Shown here: piece by piece, positions 36,642 through 46,183 of the stretch
Layout of the letters: each line of letters starts with the position of its first letter
Position numbering within the stretch: position 1 is the first letter of the stretch
Assembly: GCA_023251515.1 (NCBI GenBank)
Contig: JAHEYQ010000039.1
Location: 1 to 46,479, forward strand
Direction: 5' to 3'
Length of the DNA stretch: 46,479 nt
DNA from: Bacteroidales bacterium
GTDB lineage: Bacteria; Bacteroidota; Bacteroidia; Bacteroidales; JACABE01
Notes under the pieces: model-generated
The model's database searches: none
What the model saw: only the letters and a program-made list of their open reading frames with translations
Told to the model about the DNA's origin: nothing
Translations under genes and position numbers: made by a program

Positions 36642-39600
36642 CTATTTTGCATAAATCAGTTTGCCACTTACATATTTATTATCAATTTGTAATTTATAAA
36701 AATAAATACCATTGGCAGTTGATTTTGGAGTAAATACATATTTGTATTCCCCTTTTGCCTGATAGCCTTCGTGTAAGACTTCTATTACTCTGCCTGTAAT
36801 ATCTGAAATGCTTAATCTGATATATTTATTTTCAGTTAAAGTATATGATATTGTTGTGTTTATAGAAAATGGATTCGGAGAAACTAAAATTTTACAATCA
36901 GAGCCAAAAAGATTATTAATACCTGTATTATCAAAATGCAATATATTGGAAGTATCAGAACTACAACCATTCAATGTGACAATCGTAAAATAATCACCAA
37001 TTTGCTGTGGTAAATAAAACGCAGAAGTTGCATTGTTAATTATGCCATTAGTTATACTATACCATTGGTTACCAATTATTATATCAGATAAGAGCGAATC
37101 TCCATTCTGAGTTATTATTGGGGTAGCTGGTTTAGGTAAAATATTAACAGTTATTGAATTCTTGTTACTTTCGCAGCCATTTGTATTTTGAGAAACATAA
37201 TAAATTGTTGTTCCATGATTTAATGTTGATAAAGTAGGAGCAATACTATCACCGTTTCCATTTGCCATTGATGTGTACCATAATAAATCTGTTCCATTTG
37301 CTGTCAACAATATTGGTAACTGATATTGACATAGTGTAATGTTACTTACAACACTTGGCATTGATGATGAAGGATTAATGGTAAAATGAATAGTGTCTGA
37401 CAATCCAATACAAGTTTGACTATGTGGCGTAACAATAATTGTAGCATTTACAGGATTTGCTGTGTTATTTATTGCAGTAAATGATGGAATATTGCCTAAT
37501 CCGCTAGATGCTAATCCTATACCTGAATTATTATTTGTCCATGTATAAAACAAGCTGTTTCCTGAAAAAGTAATTGGGTTTGTAATTTTGCCATTACAAT
37601 AAGCATAAGCAGATAAAGACTTGGTACTTGGATTTATTACGGGGCTTGCCTCAATACTTATTGTAAAAGTTTTAGGAGTACCCGAACAATTTCCCAATTG
37701 GGGTATAACTGTAATAGTTGCTGTAATCATCGACAATCCGTTATTAATTGCAGTAAACATTGAAATACTATCATTGCCTGAAGCAGCTAAACCAATAGTT
37801 GGATTACTATTTGTCCAGCTATACGTAGTTCCTGCCATATTACTTGCAAAATGAATAGTTGGGATTATTTCACCATTGCAGGTTGTTATTTGAGGAATTG
37901 TTAATACAGATGGTGAAGGTTTTATAATAAGATGTAATGCAAAAGCTGAACCCGCACAATTACCATTAAACGGAGTAACATTATAAGTAATAGTTTGGTT
38001 TGTATTTGTTGAATTTATAACCGAATCGCTTATAAAGTTTAAATTATTTCCTGTAGCAGAATAACCAGTAACAAGAGGAGAAGATGCAGAAGCAGTCCAT
38101 GAATAAGTAATTCCTGTTGGACTATTTGTCGGAATAAATAAAAATTTATTTGAGTTACAAACTGTAATAGTTGAATCATTAATAACAGGAAGTTGAGTTA
38201 CTGTTACTAATTTTGAACTTAAACCTCCACTACCACATGTATTATTTCCTTTAACGGTGATATTTCCTGAAACAGCGGAAGTTCCATAATTTACAACTAT
38301 AGAATCAACACTGCTTGTACCTGTTGCACCGCTTGGCAAAGTCCAAGTGTAAGATGTTGCATTTGCAATTGATGGGATTTTGTACAATATACTGTTTTGT
38401 CCCTGACAAACCGATGAAAGACCTGTAATCTGCTGAGCAACATCCGGTAATGGATTAACAGTAATAGTCAATGTTGAAGAATCCCCATTTCCACAGGCAT
38501 TAACACCCTTAACACTTATTTGCCCTGAAACTGCCGTATTACCAAAATTAAGCAGAATTGAATCTGCAATGCTATTGCCTGTAACACCATTTGGTAATGT
38601 CCATGTGTAGGAAGTTGCATTGGCAATTGATGGGATATTATACAATATACTGTTTTGTCCCTGACAAACCGATGAAAGACCTGTAATCTGCTGAGCAGTA
38701 TCCGGTAATGGATTTACTGTAATAGTTAACGTATCGGAATAATCTCCAATACCGCATTCATTTGTACCTTTAACGTAAATGTGAGCTAAACCTGAATATC
38801 TCTTATCCCAATGTATGTTGGCAGATGAAGTGGTATCATTTGTAAATCCTGCCGCAGAAGGATAAATATTCCAGTTATATTTATTTGCAAAATCAGAATT
38901 ACTTGTATAAACAATATTTGTATTTGCACAAACCGTATCCAACCCAACTGCTAATGTTGCTTTTACCGGAATATGACAAATAGTGGTAATTGCATCAAAA
39001 ATAAATGGTGTATTTTCTATATTTCCGGCACTATCAATTGCAATACTATAGAAACGATAAGTGGTATCGACACCACCTATAAATATAGCTGATGTATCAT
39101 GTGTTGTTTTCCACAGATAGCTGTTATTTCCGTTTTCTGACACATAAATTGCATAGTTGTAAATACCTGAACCGCTATCAGTACCATGCCAGTAAAGATT
39201 TATTGTATCTGACGTTTGATGTGGTGCTATAGGCTCAATAAAACTAAGCGGTTTGGTATTATCCATCGTATTTGTCCAAGTAGGTGTAGGTATTGGTGGA
39301 TTATTATCGAAAAGAATCGTAGCCCTGTTATGGATATTTGTTCCATCTGACAAACTGTCTTTAAGATTAATAGTAAAAGCAACCGAACCCTGTCCTGAAC
39401 CCATACTGTCATTTGGTGGTAAAAAGCCCGAAAATGGATCGATTGGCAAGTTAGAAGTAAGTGGATCTATTGATTTAAAATACCAGCGGGCAATACCATT
39501 TAGTGTATCTAAAGTTAACTGAACCCTTGTTCTCAGATTCATAGCCGGACGCATATCTACTTCCCATGTATGATTTTGAGCATTGTAAGGAGCCTGAACT

Positions 39601-42293
39601 ATTCGATTACCTATTTTGATATAGCCTGCTTTAAAGCTCTCTATATCCAATAAGCTTTTGTTGATGGTATCTATTATCCATACTTCCTGTGCTGGTGCTG
39701 TTGCCGAATCCTTATTCTCAAAATTGATAATATAAGTAAAGTTAGTTTTTGCAGCGTTAAAGCTCAAACTACCCGAAGGTGAACGATAGCCTATTTTATC
39801 GTTGGGATCCCATGAATTAACTGCAGTAGGATGAATTTCATCTTCATTAGGTGGGAATGGATTACAGAAACCTCCTGCTAAAAAAGAACTTCCCATATCC
39901 ATACAGTTTGTTACAATATCTAACCCTTTTAAAACATAAGTTATCCATTTTTTAGCTATCAATTTTTTAACATTTATAGGGAGGCAAGAAACAAAAGTTT
40001 CTTGATAAACCCTATAAAATCCTAAAGTTAGATCTTCTATTAATTTCTCTTTCTTATTTTGGTCAACATCACATGCAAGACCAAACATAAATTGAAATTT
40101 ATTTTTTAAAAATTCATTTGCACAGTCAATAGCTTCATCTATTTCAGTTTGACTAACAGGAACTTCTGGATTTAATAAAAGCACTACACTTGATATACAT
40201 TTATAGATATTTAAACCACAGCATAAAATATTAAATGAATTAATTGTATTATTGTTAATATTACTTGATTCAACAAAAGAAGGAACTCCTGTCTTTAATT
40301 TAAATGTTTCATTTGCAGTAATGGTTAATGTCATAACATAACTGCTATTTGGCTGTATTGATGCTATATAGAAATCATTTTTTAAGTAATACTTTGTTTG
40401 TGTAGAATCATAAAATTCAACAAAATGTTGTTTATCCACAAATGTATTACAATACATATATATTGTATCTATAAGACCTGATGATAACATTGTGGTATCA
40501 AAATCTGAAATTTGAGGTCGTTTCACATTATTACTTAACTTTATGAAAGAAATTGTATTTGGAGTATTATATTGAATATTTACCCCCAAAGGCACACCAT
40601 AAGCAGGCATATTCCCATGATTTTCAACCTGTATGGTATAGGTTGTTGGTACCCCAACTCTAAATGCTGTTGGACCAAGAACTAAAACGCTTAATTGTAT
40701 CGGAATATTTCCTTCTACTTCCAAACCATTGGTTATTATCATTGTTGTATCTCCAAAATCGAACTCAATATTATAAAAACCCAGAGCAATACTGTCGAAA
40801 TTGAAATTGGCTTTCAAAGAGGATAATTCATTGCTTACTATGGTATCAGGTTGTATAATTGTAGTTCCTTTTGTAAGAGTTACTGTAGTACTTGGCGTAA
40901 ATCCATTTCCGATAAAACTCATTAATACCATACCGTTATTCCCCACCTTATGTGGCGTATAATCCAATACTGCATATTTTGCTATATGGGTATAAGTAAT
41001 GGCATATGTTCCTGAAGGAGCACTAAAACCGTGTACTAACGCGAAATAAGGACCATCCAGATTAGCTCGTATGCCTTTTCCATTGATACTTTCTGATGCC
41101 GTAATGGTCTTGATTTTTAAACCATAGGTATCAAAAATATCAATAATCAAGGCTTTATTTGTTTTAAAAATCAAACTATCGCCTTGCAATGCATTAAATG
41201 TAAAGAAATGCAGGGTGTCTTTTATTGGATTATTCTTAGTTTTTGTTACATTAGATAACAGTGTATCACAAATAACAGGCAATGTATAGCGATATTTCAC
41301 TGTATCAACCAAAGATGAACTCCAAAGTCCTTTTGTATCTTTAAATTGCATATGTAGCAATGTTGGCGTTAGATATGTAATTTTAACACCGTTTACAGGG
41401 TCAGGATTAAAAACATAATCATTGGGCGTTACTTTTTGAACTGCTGTTACCGGGATTGTCACATTGTTTAATTGTAGCGGATTAGCAGGATTAACATTTA
41501 CAGTTACCTGATTTGTATATAATGTATCAAACCAATATCTGTAAGCAGTTATCTTATTAGAAGTATCAGCAAATACCGGTTTTATAAAAAACTGATTAAT
41601 GGATGAACTCCACAAGCCTGTATTGTCCTGATATCTCAGATGAAATGTATGCAAACCTTTGGGTAAAGTATTGGTATTAAATGAGGTTAACATTGTAATA
41701 CTATCCTGTGGATTTACCGATTGAGAAACAGCCTGCGAATAATTATTATCGAACCAATATTCGTATCTGCAAATCTGATGATGCTGATTGGCATTTGATG
41801 GAATTTTGATAAAAAACTGATTTATAGCAGAACTCCATAAGCCTGTGTTATCACAAAAGCGAATATGAATACTATGCAAACCTGCTGGCAGCGTATTTGT
41901 TAGCAGAGAAGTACTGATAGCAATACTGTCTTGTGCTGTAACTGACTGTGTGATTTTTTGCGAATAATTATTATCGAACCAGTATTCGTATCTGCTGATT
42001 TGATGATGCTGATTGGTATATGATGGAATTTTGATAAAAAACTGATTTACCGGAGCACTCCAAAGTCCTTTTGTATCTTTAAAACGGAAATGTATGCTAT
42101 GTAAACCCGATGGCAATACAGCCGTTGATACAGATGTGTTTATTTGTATTTCTGTGTTTTCAACTGCATTTACAGTGGTTTTGCCTGCAAAATTATCATC
42201 AAACCAATACTCATACTGCTTTATCTTGTTTTGGGCATTGCATAACCCGATAAAGCCTACAAATAGTAAAGCAATGAGAATTGTTTTTTTCAT
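36642..42293 (-). CDS. Giant T9SS-sorted surface protein with four YEYWFD repeats and PKD-like domains
   Basis: 1883 aa. Signal peptide (about 1-20). Four N-terminal repeats of about 75 residues (about 23-335) share YEYWFD at the start, GLHSIHFRF in the middle and GLWSxxxNQFF near the end; the fourth is most diverged. A mixed region (about 340-820) includes a Cys-rich helical insert with CCGLN. Then a conserved-repeat/DUF7619-like domain begins SWDPNDKIGY and ends ATILFDNNPPIPTPTW (about 830-1010). PKD-like domains starting with SSVCQGQN and further Ig-like units fill about 1100-1790. The sorting domain (ISYTLTENKYIRLSISDITG to VSGKLIYAK) ends it. It should be a surface adhesin or scaffold; no enzyme motif is seen. 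Confidence 0.85.
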   Translation of the reverse strand: MKKTILIALLFVGFIGLCNAQNKIKQYEYWFDDNFAGKTTVNAVENTEIQINTSVSTAVLPSGLHSIHFRFKDTKGLWSAPVNQFFIKIPSYTNQHHQISRYEYWFDNNYSQKITQSVTAQDSIAISTSLLTNTLPAGLHSIHIRFCDNTGLWSSAINQFFIKIPSNANQHHQICRYEYWFDNNYSQAVSQSVNPQDSITMLTSFNTNTLPKGLHTFHLRYQDNTGLWSSSINQFFIKPVFADTSNKITAYRYWFDTLYTNQVTVNVNPANPLQLNNVTIPVTAVQKVTPNDYVFNPDPVNGVKITYLTPTLLHMQFKDTKGLWSSSLVDTVKYRYTLPVICDTLLSNVTKTKNNPIKDTLHFFTFNALQGDSLIFKTNKALIIDIFDTYGLKIKTITASESINGKGIRANLDGPYFALVHGFSAPSGTYAITYTHIAKYAVLDYTPHKVGNNGMVLMSFIGNGFTPSTTVTLTKGTTIIQPDTIVSNELSSLKANFNFDSIALGFYNIEFDFGDTTMIITNGLEVEGNIPIQLSVLVLGPTAFRVGVPTTYTIQVENHGNMPAYGVPLGVNIQYNTPNTISFIKLSNNVKRPQISDFDTTMLSSGLIDTIYMYCNTFVDKQHFVEFYDSTQTKYYLKNDFYIASIQPNSSYVMTLTITANETFKLKTGVPSFVESSNINNNTINSFNILCCGLNIYKCISSVVLLLNPEVPVSQTEIDEAIDCANEFLKNKFQFMFGLACDVDQNKKEKLIEDLTLGFYRVYQETFVSCLPINVKKLIAKKWITYVLKGLDIVTNCMDMGSSFLAGGFCNPFPPNEDEIHPTAVNSWDPNDKIGYRSPSGSLSFNAAKTNFTYIINFENKDSATAPAQEVWIIDTINKSLLDIESFKAGYIKIGNRIVQAPYNAQNHTWEVDMRPAMNLRTRVQLTLDTLNGIARWYFKSIDPLTSNLPIDPFSGFLPPNDSMGSGQGSVAFTINLKDSLSDGTNIHNRATILFDNNPPIPTPTWTNTMDNTKPLSFIEPIAPHQTSDTINLYWHGTDSGSGIYNYAIYVSENGNNSYLWKTTHDTSAIFIGGVDTTYRFYSIAIDSAGNIENTPFIFDAITTICHIPVKATLAVGLDTVCANTNIVYTSNSDFANKYNWNIYPSAAGFTNDTTSSANIHWDKRYSGLAHIYVKGTNECGIGDYSDTLTITVNPLPDTAQQITGLSSVCQGQNSILYNIPSIANATSYTWTLPNGVTGNSIADSILLNFGNTAVSGQISVKGVNACGNGDSSTLTITVNPLPDVAQQITGLSSVCQGQNSILYKIPSIANATSYTWTLPSGATGTSSVDSIVVNYGTSAVSGNITVKGNNTCGSGGLSSKLVTVTQLPVINDSTITVCNSNKFLFIPTNSPTGITYSWTASASSPLVTGYSATGNNLNFISDSVINSTNTNQTITYNVTPFNGNCAGSAFALHLIIKPSPSVLTIPQITTCNGEIIPTIHFASNMAGTTYSWTNSNPTIGLAASGNDSISMFTAINNGLSMITATITVIPQLGNCSGTPKTFTISIEASPVINPSTKSLSAYAYCNGKITNPITFSGNSLFYTWTNNNSGIGLASSGLGNIPSFTAINNTANPVNATIIVTPHSQTCIGLSDTIHFTINPSSSMPSVVSNITLCQYQLPILLTANGTDLLWYTSMANGNGDSIAPTLSTLNHGTTIYYVSQNTNGCESNKNSITVNILPKPATPIITQNGDSLLSDIIIGNQWYSITNGIINNATSAFYLPQQIGDYFTIVTLNGCSSDTSNILHFDNTGINNLFGSDCKILVSPNPFSINTTISYTLTENKYIRLSISDITGRVIEVLHEGYQAKGEYKYVFTPKSTANGIYFYKLQIDNKYVSGKLIYAK
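36880..37120 (-). repeat. Duplicated module copy B (pre-sorting-domain linker)
   Basis: Second copy of the block at 32425-32665. The first diverging base is G at 37044 (A at 32589). The sorting domains beyond the block are unrelated in sequence between the two genes, so the duplication ends sharply at the VSPNP motif. Confidence 0.9.
38384..38697 (-). repeat. Tandem PKD-like repeats with near-identical DNA, period 258 bp
   Basis: A 56-base segment at 38384-38439 recurs at 38642-38697. It encodes the GLSSVCQGQNSILY start of two successive PKD-like domains (86-residue period). The middles of the two domains have diverged more, a pattern of recombination or selection on the shared ends. Confidence 0.85.
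41735..42050 (-). repeat. Tandem YEYWFD repeats, period 225 bp
   Basis: GCGAATAATTATTATCGAAC at 41735 recurs at 41960, with about 85 bases following it nearly identical (through the KIPS-NQHHQI-RYEYWFDNNY stretch). The 225-bp step equals one 75-residue repeat of the 1883-aa protein. Confidence 0.85.
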
Positions 42294-42310
42294 TTTTTAA
42301 TTTATTAGAT

Positions 42311-43339
42311 TTATCTATCTTGTGCTTTAACTGATACGTTAATTTGCAGATTTCCGTTCACATCTGTTTGTGTTGCAATATTTCTGTTGGTTATTTGCGG
42401 ATTGGAAGCTGCTCCTTTTTCTTTAAACGGAGTTGTACCTCCATAAATACCTACCTGAGTGCCATCAGTACCTAAATATTGAGAAGGGTTTTGTAAATGG
42501 TAGTTATGAGAATAATCTATTGTATTTCCGGTTTGATTTACAAAAATACTTGATAGAGGAACTCCAAAATAGTTATTTATAGATGTGTTACCTGTAAAGT
42601 CATAATTATTAGAATTATAATGAAAAGTATTATTGGAAATATAATTTCCTGAATTACCATAAAAAGTCATCTGTGATGAAAAAATATTATTTTTTATTAA
42701 AGAATTATATACATAGTTAATAAGAAAATAATTCGGATGGTTATTTCCTAAAATAATATTACCTTCAATTAAAGCATTACTAATATTTATTAAACCACTA
42801 TTTATTATACAATGTTTGATTAATATATTATTCCCATAATTACTAAAGGTAATATAATGCTCAATAAAACACTCTTCAAATGAACAATAATTTTTACTTG
42901 CTGAAACAGATGCTTCATAGGCAATTACATTACCAAGTCTGCATCTAATTATACTAACATAATTAATTGAATTATTTACTGCATAATTAATATCTCCATT
43001 TATAAATAAACCTTCTAATCTTAAGCTATCGGCACCTGCATTTATGCTTAGTCCGCTCATAATGGTAGTTCTTTTGGGTACATTGGCAGAATCGGGGAAA
43101 TGACCAGAACCATATACTTTAACACCTTTGCTGATAGATGTTGGTGCTGTAAAAAATCCGGCAGAAAGTACTAATGTATCCCCATTTACTGCGGCTCCCA
43201 AAGCATCCGAAAAAGAGCTTTGTCCGTAATATACCTGTGTTGTCCCGTTGTGTTGCAGGGTAGTAACAGGATTTTGTGCATTCACTTTAATAAGGCATAC
43301 AATGCCTAAAATTAAAAAAGATAAAATTGTTTTTTTCAT
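42311..43339 (-). CDS. Secreted right-handed beta-helix protein without visible sorting domain
   Basis: 342 aa. Signal peptide (about 1-21, ending KVNAQ). After TTLQHNGTTQVYYGQSSF and a DTLVLSAGFF strand, residues about 85-280 show short repeated strands with Asn and Ile ladders (IEGNIILGN, SLIKNNIFSS, YISNNTFHYN) typical of a right-handed parallel beta-helix such as in carbohydrate-binding or pectate-lyase-like proteins. No catalytic residues can be picked. The C-terminus (ITNRNIATQTDVNGNLQINV) is not a sorting domain. The gene ends 17 bases before the 1883-aa T9SS protein gene, so they are co-transcribed. Confidence 0.78.
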   Translation of the reverse strand: MKKTILSFLILGIVCLIKVNAQNPVTTLQHNGTTQVYYGQSSFSDALGAAVNGDTLVLSAGFFTAPTSISKGVKVYGSGHFPDSANVPKRTTIMSGLSINAGADSLRLEGLFINGDINYAVNNSINYVSIIRCRLGNVIAYEASVSASKNYCSFEECFIEHYITFSNYGNNILIKHCIINSGLINISNALIEGNIILGNNHPNYFLINYVYNSLIKNNIFSSQMTFYGNSGNYISNNTFHYNSNNYDFTGNTSINNYFGVPLSSIFVNQTGNTIDYSHNYHLQNPSQYLGTDGTQVGIYGGTTPFKEKGAASNPQITNRNIATQTDVNGNLQINVSVKAQDR

Positions 43340-43391
43340 GATTTTGTGATTTTTATTTGTTTGTTATTTGAATTAATTTCTTATTGTTTTC

Positions 43392-43414
43392 CGGTCGTTG
43401 AGCTTGTCGAAACG
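43392..43414. repeat. Extragenic repeat motif (GTTGAGCTTGTCGAAAC core)
   Basis: A short G+C-rich island in very AT-rich DNA, between the propeller gene and the beta-helix gene. The core GTTGAGCTTGTCGAAAC is an imperfect palindrome of a type I recall as a dispersed extragenic element in many bacterial genomes. Only this one copy was noticed in the window. Confidence 0.5.
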
Positions 43415-43421
43415 GCATTCT

Positions 43422-46091
43422 TTATTCTTTCACAAACTTCCCCTGCATTACTTCATTGCCATTAAGCACTTTGATGATATATATTCCTTTTGCAAGCTTT
43501 TGTATATCTATTTCGGTTTGCGATTGGCGGATGTTTTGTTGAAGTAATTGCTGTCCTTGTATGTTGTAGATGGAAACTGTAGTGTTTTGCAGATTTGTTT
43601 GTCGGGTATTTACAAATAGTTTATTGTTTGCTGGGTTTGGATAAATATGAATTTGAGCTTTTGTATTATTAATTTCATTTACTAAAGTAAATAAATCGCT
43701 GCAATTATGAACCAGATTAGTATTGTAATAATTACGGATATGTTGTACATATTGTTTAAGTGTGTTTACACTTAATGTGCTTATTGTGTCGCTGTAATTA
43801 CGGGCAAAAGTATATACCATATCAATACATATACTGCTGTCCTTTTGCAAACTATAAGGACCAGTTGAGCCTACTCCTCTTCTGTCGGAAGGAGCATTGT
43901 GTGCAGTAAGTTCATTCCAGCCTGCAGTATCAGTAGGGTTGCTCGGAAACATAAATCTTGCAGGAATATTCGTTGCATTTGTTCCAGAACCATGTCCATC
44001 TCCTCCATAAGTCATAGTTTTATTATCTCTCCAGATACTTCTCATGTAATTATAATAATCAATTGCTAAATCGGGTTCACCTGTGGTACCAGCACTATTA
44101 TTATAAAACACAAATGAATTCATAGGTTTATTTAAAAATGTAACACCTTGTGCCGGTGGATATGCACCATAAGAGTAATATTGTCCTGCTCCATCAATAT
44201 TACGTCCGTTATAACCGTAATACATAAATAAAGTAGTATCACAACCTATAAAGTCATCATATCCATAACCTATATCAAAGTCGGTAAACGAACCAATATA
44301 TAAGCTATCGTAATTATTTTGCGAACGGTTATAAATGCGGTAGTTAATAAATATAGAATTATTTAAGGCAGTATCTGTAAGATTATTAAAAGCATAAGCC
44401 ATCCCATGAATTTCAATATTTAATTTAATACCACTTGATTCTATATGATTTCTATCGTCATTAAAAATAAAATACAAAGCCTGATCGCCTCTAATAATAG
44501 GATAATCGCCATTTTGTGGATCGTAATAACCATTGCTGTTAGCATCTACATAAGGAGCTAAATATTGAGCTTGCCCATAATTAGCGTTTCCATTACCAGG
44601 CCAAGTGGCAATTTCATTTGGTGTTATATACCCTGAACTATTATAATGAGTTTTATGGTAATCTATTTCTGATTTTGAAACTTTCCAGATATGATTCCAT
44701 TTCTCTTTTTCTAAATTATATATATTTATATCGTTTGATATCGGACCAGATTGATAATCTCTGTGTTCAATCGTATCATTAATATCATTAGAACGATAAC
44801 GCTCAGCAGCTAAATGTAAAATTCCATTATTATCTTTTGCCCCTATCCATAAATTTCCAGCAAAAATTGTTTTAGTCAGGCTATCTTTTGGAGTATTAAA
44901 ATAATTAGCATCATAAGTAGAATAATCATTAAATAAATAGCCTGAAGAAGATATGCCCGCTTTTACATTATTTATATCCAGCGTGGCATATTTATCATGA
45001 AATATGCCATTAGATAATTTTAATGAATATAAATTAGTAGAATTTCCAACATAATAATTTTCCATCGAAGCACAAACAAACCATATTGTATCATTTTGAT
45101 TGTGTTCTAAAAACATTGACGTTGTTAGATTGGGCATTTTAAAAAGACTTATTTTATTATTATTATTATTTATTTTAATCAAAAATGAATAATATGCACC
45201 AGAATAAAAACCATTCCCACCATTTCTGTATGCTGTACAAAAATAAATATTCCCACTTGCATCTTTAGTGAAATCGAAAATTTTAGTTTTCATAATATTA
45301 TTGTCAGCTCCTTTTGGATGGTATATTATATTCTGAAGTTCAGGATATAATTGAAATAGTGGTTTTAAAATATTGTTTTCTAAAAGAAAAGCTCCTTTGT
45401 TATTGCTTCCTACAAACAATCTGTTGTTACTTGAACATAAAGCTGTGATATTATTACTTAATAAGCCAGAATTTATAGTATCGTAGGTTGTCCAGTTAGT
45501 TCCGGTTAGTTTCGATAAACCCTGCGTAGTTCCAAACCACATATCGCCGTTTGCTGTCTGCTCTATTGCCTGAATATTATTATTACAAAGCTGAGAATTG
45601 CTTGTGTTGTAATTTGTCCATGTATTTCCTGTAAGTTTAGAAACACCTTTATTTGTTCCTATCCATAGCGTATTGTTACTAAAAAATAAAGTATTAATAA
45701 CATTGCTTAAAATTTGTGAATTTGTTGTGTCAAATACGCTCCAATTTCCATTATTATATTTCGCAATTCCTTTTTTAGTTCCAACATAAACAATATTGCC
45801 ATTTACGGCAATAGAAGTTACATTTTTCGAAGGTAATCCATTAGTATCATTATACAGTTTCCAGTTTGACCCATCGAATTTTTGAACTGCTCCCTTTCCC
45901 GGAAATAAACTTCCTATCCATTTATTTCCTGAAGCATCAATAGCAATGGAAGTTTTATTCGGGGAATTTATTCCTGTTTGCTTTCCCCAGTTAGTAACGC
46001 CAAAACCAGATGAAGAAGGTTGGCAATTTACTGAAAAGTTAATGCTTAAAAAAAGCAATAAAAAAAATGAAGTAATAATGTTTTTTCTCAT
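43422..46091 (-). CDS. Surface protein with two-component-regulator-type propeller and T9SS sorting domain
   Basis: 889 aa. Signal peptide (about 1-23). Propeller-like repeats (about 40-235) recur as WIGTNKGVSKLTGNTW, WFGTTQGLSKLTGTNW and VGTKKGIAKYNNGNW, each followed by a Thr/Asn-Ser-x-L turn: the Reg_prop pattern, here with no histidine kinase attached. A second part (about 400-780) has DANSNGYYDPQNGDYPIIRG and DQALYFIFND, a domain seen in other Bacteroidota exoproteins but uncharacterised. The sorting domain (about 815-889, IHIYPNPANNKLF to QGKFVKE) resembles that of the protease at 32205. It heads the operon with the beta-helix and 1883-aa genes (82-base gap). Confidence 0.85.
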   Translation of the reverse strand: MRKNIITSFFLLLFLSINFSVNCQPSSSGFGVTNWGKQTGINSPNKTSIAIDASGNKWIGSLFPGKGAVQKFDGSNWKLYNDTNGLPSKNVTSIAVNGNIVYVGTKKGIAKYNNGNWSVFDTTNSQILSNVINTLFFSNNTLWIGTNKGVSKLTGNTWTNYNTSNSQLCNNNIQAIEQTANGDMWFGTTQGLSKLTGTNWTTYDTINSGLLSNNITALCSSNNRLFVGSNNKGAFLLENNILKPLFQLYPELQNIIYHPKGADNNIMKTKIFDFTKDASGNIYFCTAYRNGGNGFYSGAYYSFLIKINNNNNKISLFKMPNLTTSMFLEHNQNDTIWFVCASMENYYVGNSTNLYSLKLSNGIFHDKYATLDINNVKAGISSSGYLFNDYSTYDANYFNTPKDSLTKTIFAGNLWIGAKDNNGILHLAAERYRSNDINDTIEHRDYQSGPISNDINIYNLEKEKWNHIWKVSKSEIDYHKTHYNSSGYITPNEIATWPGNGNANYGQAQYLAPYVDANSNGYYDPQNGDYPIIRGDQALYFIFNDDRNHIESSGIKLNIEIHGMAYAFNNLTDTALNNSIFINYRIYNRSQNNYDSLYIGSFTDFDIGYGYDDFIGCDTTLFMYYGYNGRNIDGAGQYYSYGAYPPAQGVTFLNKPMNSFVFYNNSAGTTGEPDLAIDYYNYMRSIWRDNKTMTYGGDGHGSGTNATNIPARFMFPSNPTDTAGWNELTAHNAPSDRRGVGSTGPYSLQKDSSICIDMVYTFARNYSDTISTLSVNTLKQYVQHIRNYYNTNLVHNCSDLFTLVNEINNTKAQIHIYPNPANNKLFVNTRQTNLQNTTVSIYNIQGQQLLQQNIRQSQTEIDIQKLAKGIYIIKVLNGNEVMQGKFVKE

Positions 46092-46123
46092 TTTATGTGA
46101 TTTTTATTTGGTTTCTGATTTTA

Positions 46124-46162
46124 AAAAACCTCTGACAGTATGAATTCAACATACTGTCAGAG
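46124..46162 (-). terminator. Terminator of the DUF6261-like gene
   Basis: TCTGACAGTATG (46131-46142) pairs perfectly with CATACTGTCAGA (46150-46161). On the minus strand the hairpin runs into GGTTTTTT. It lies just beyond the stop at 46184. Confidence 0.85.
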
Positions 46163-46183
46163 CTTGGTGTATTGTTATTTTAC

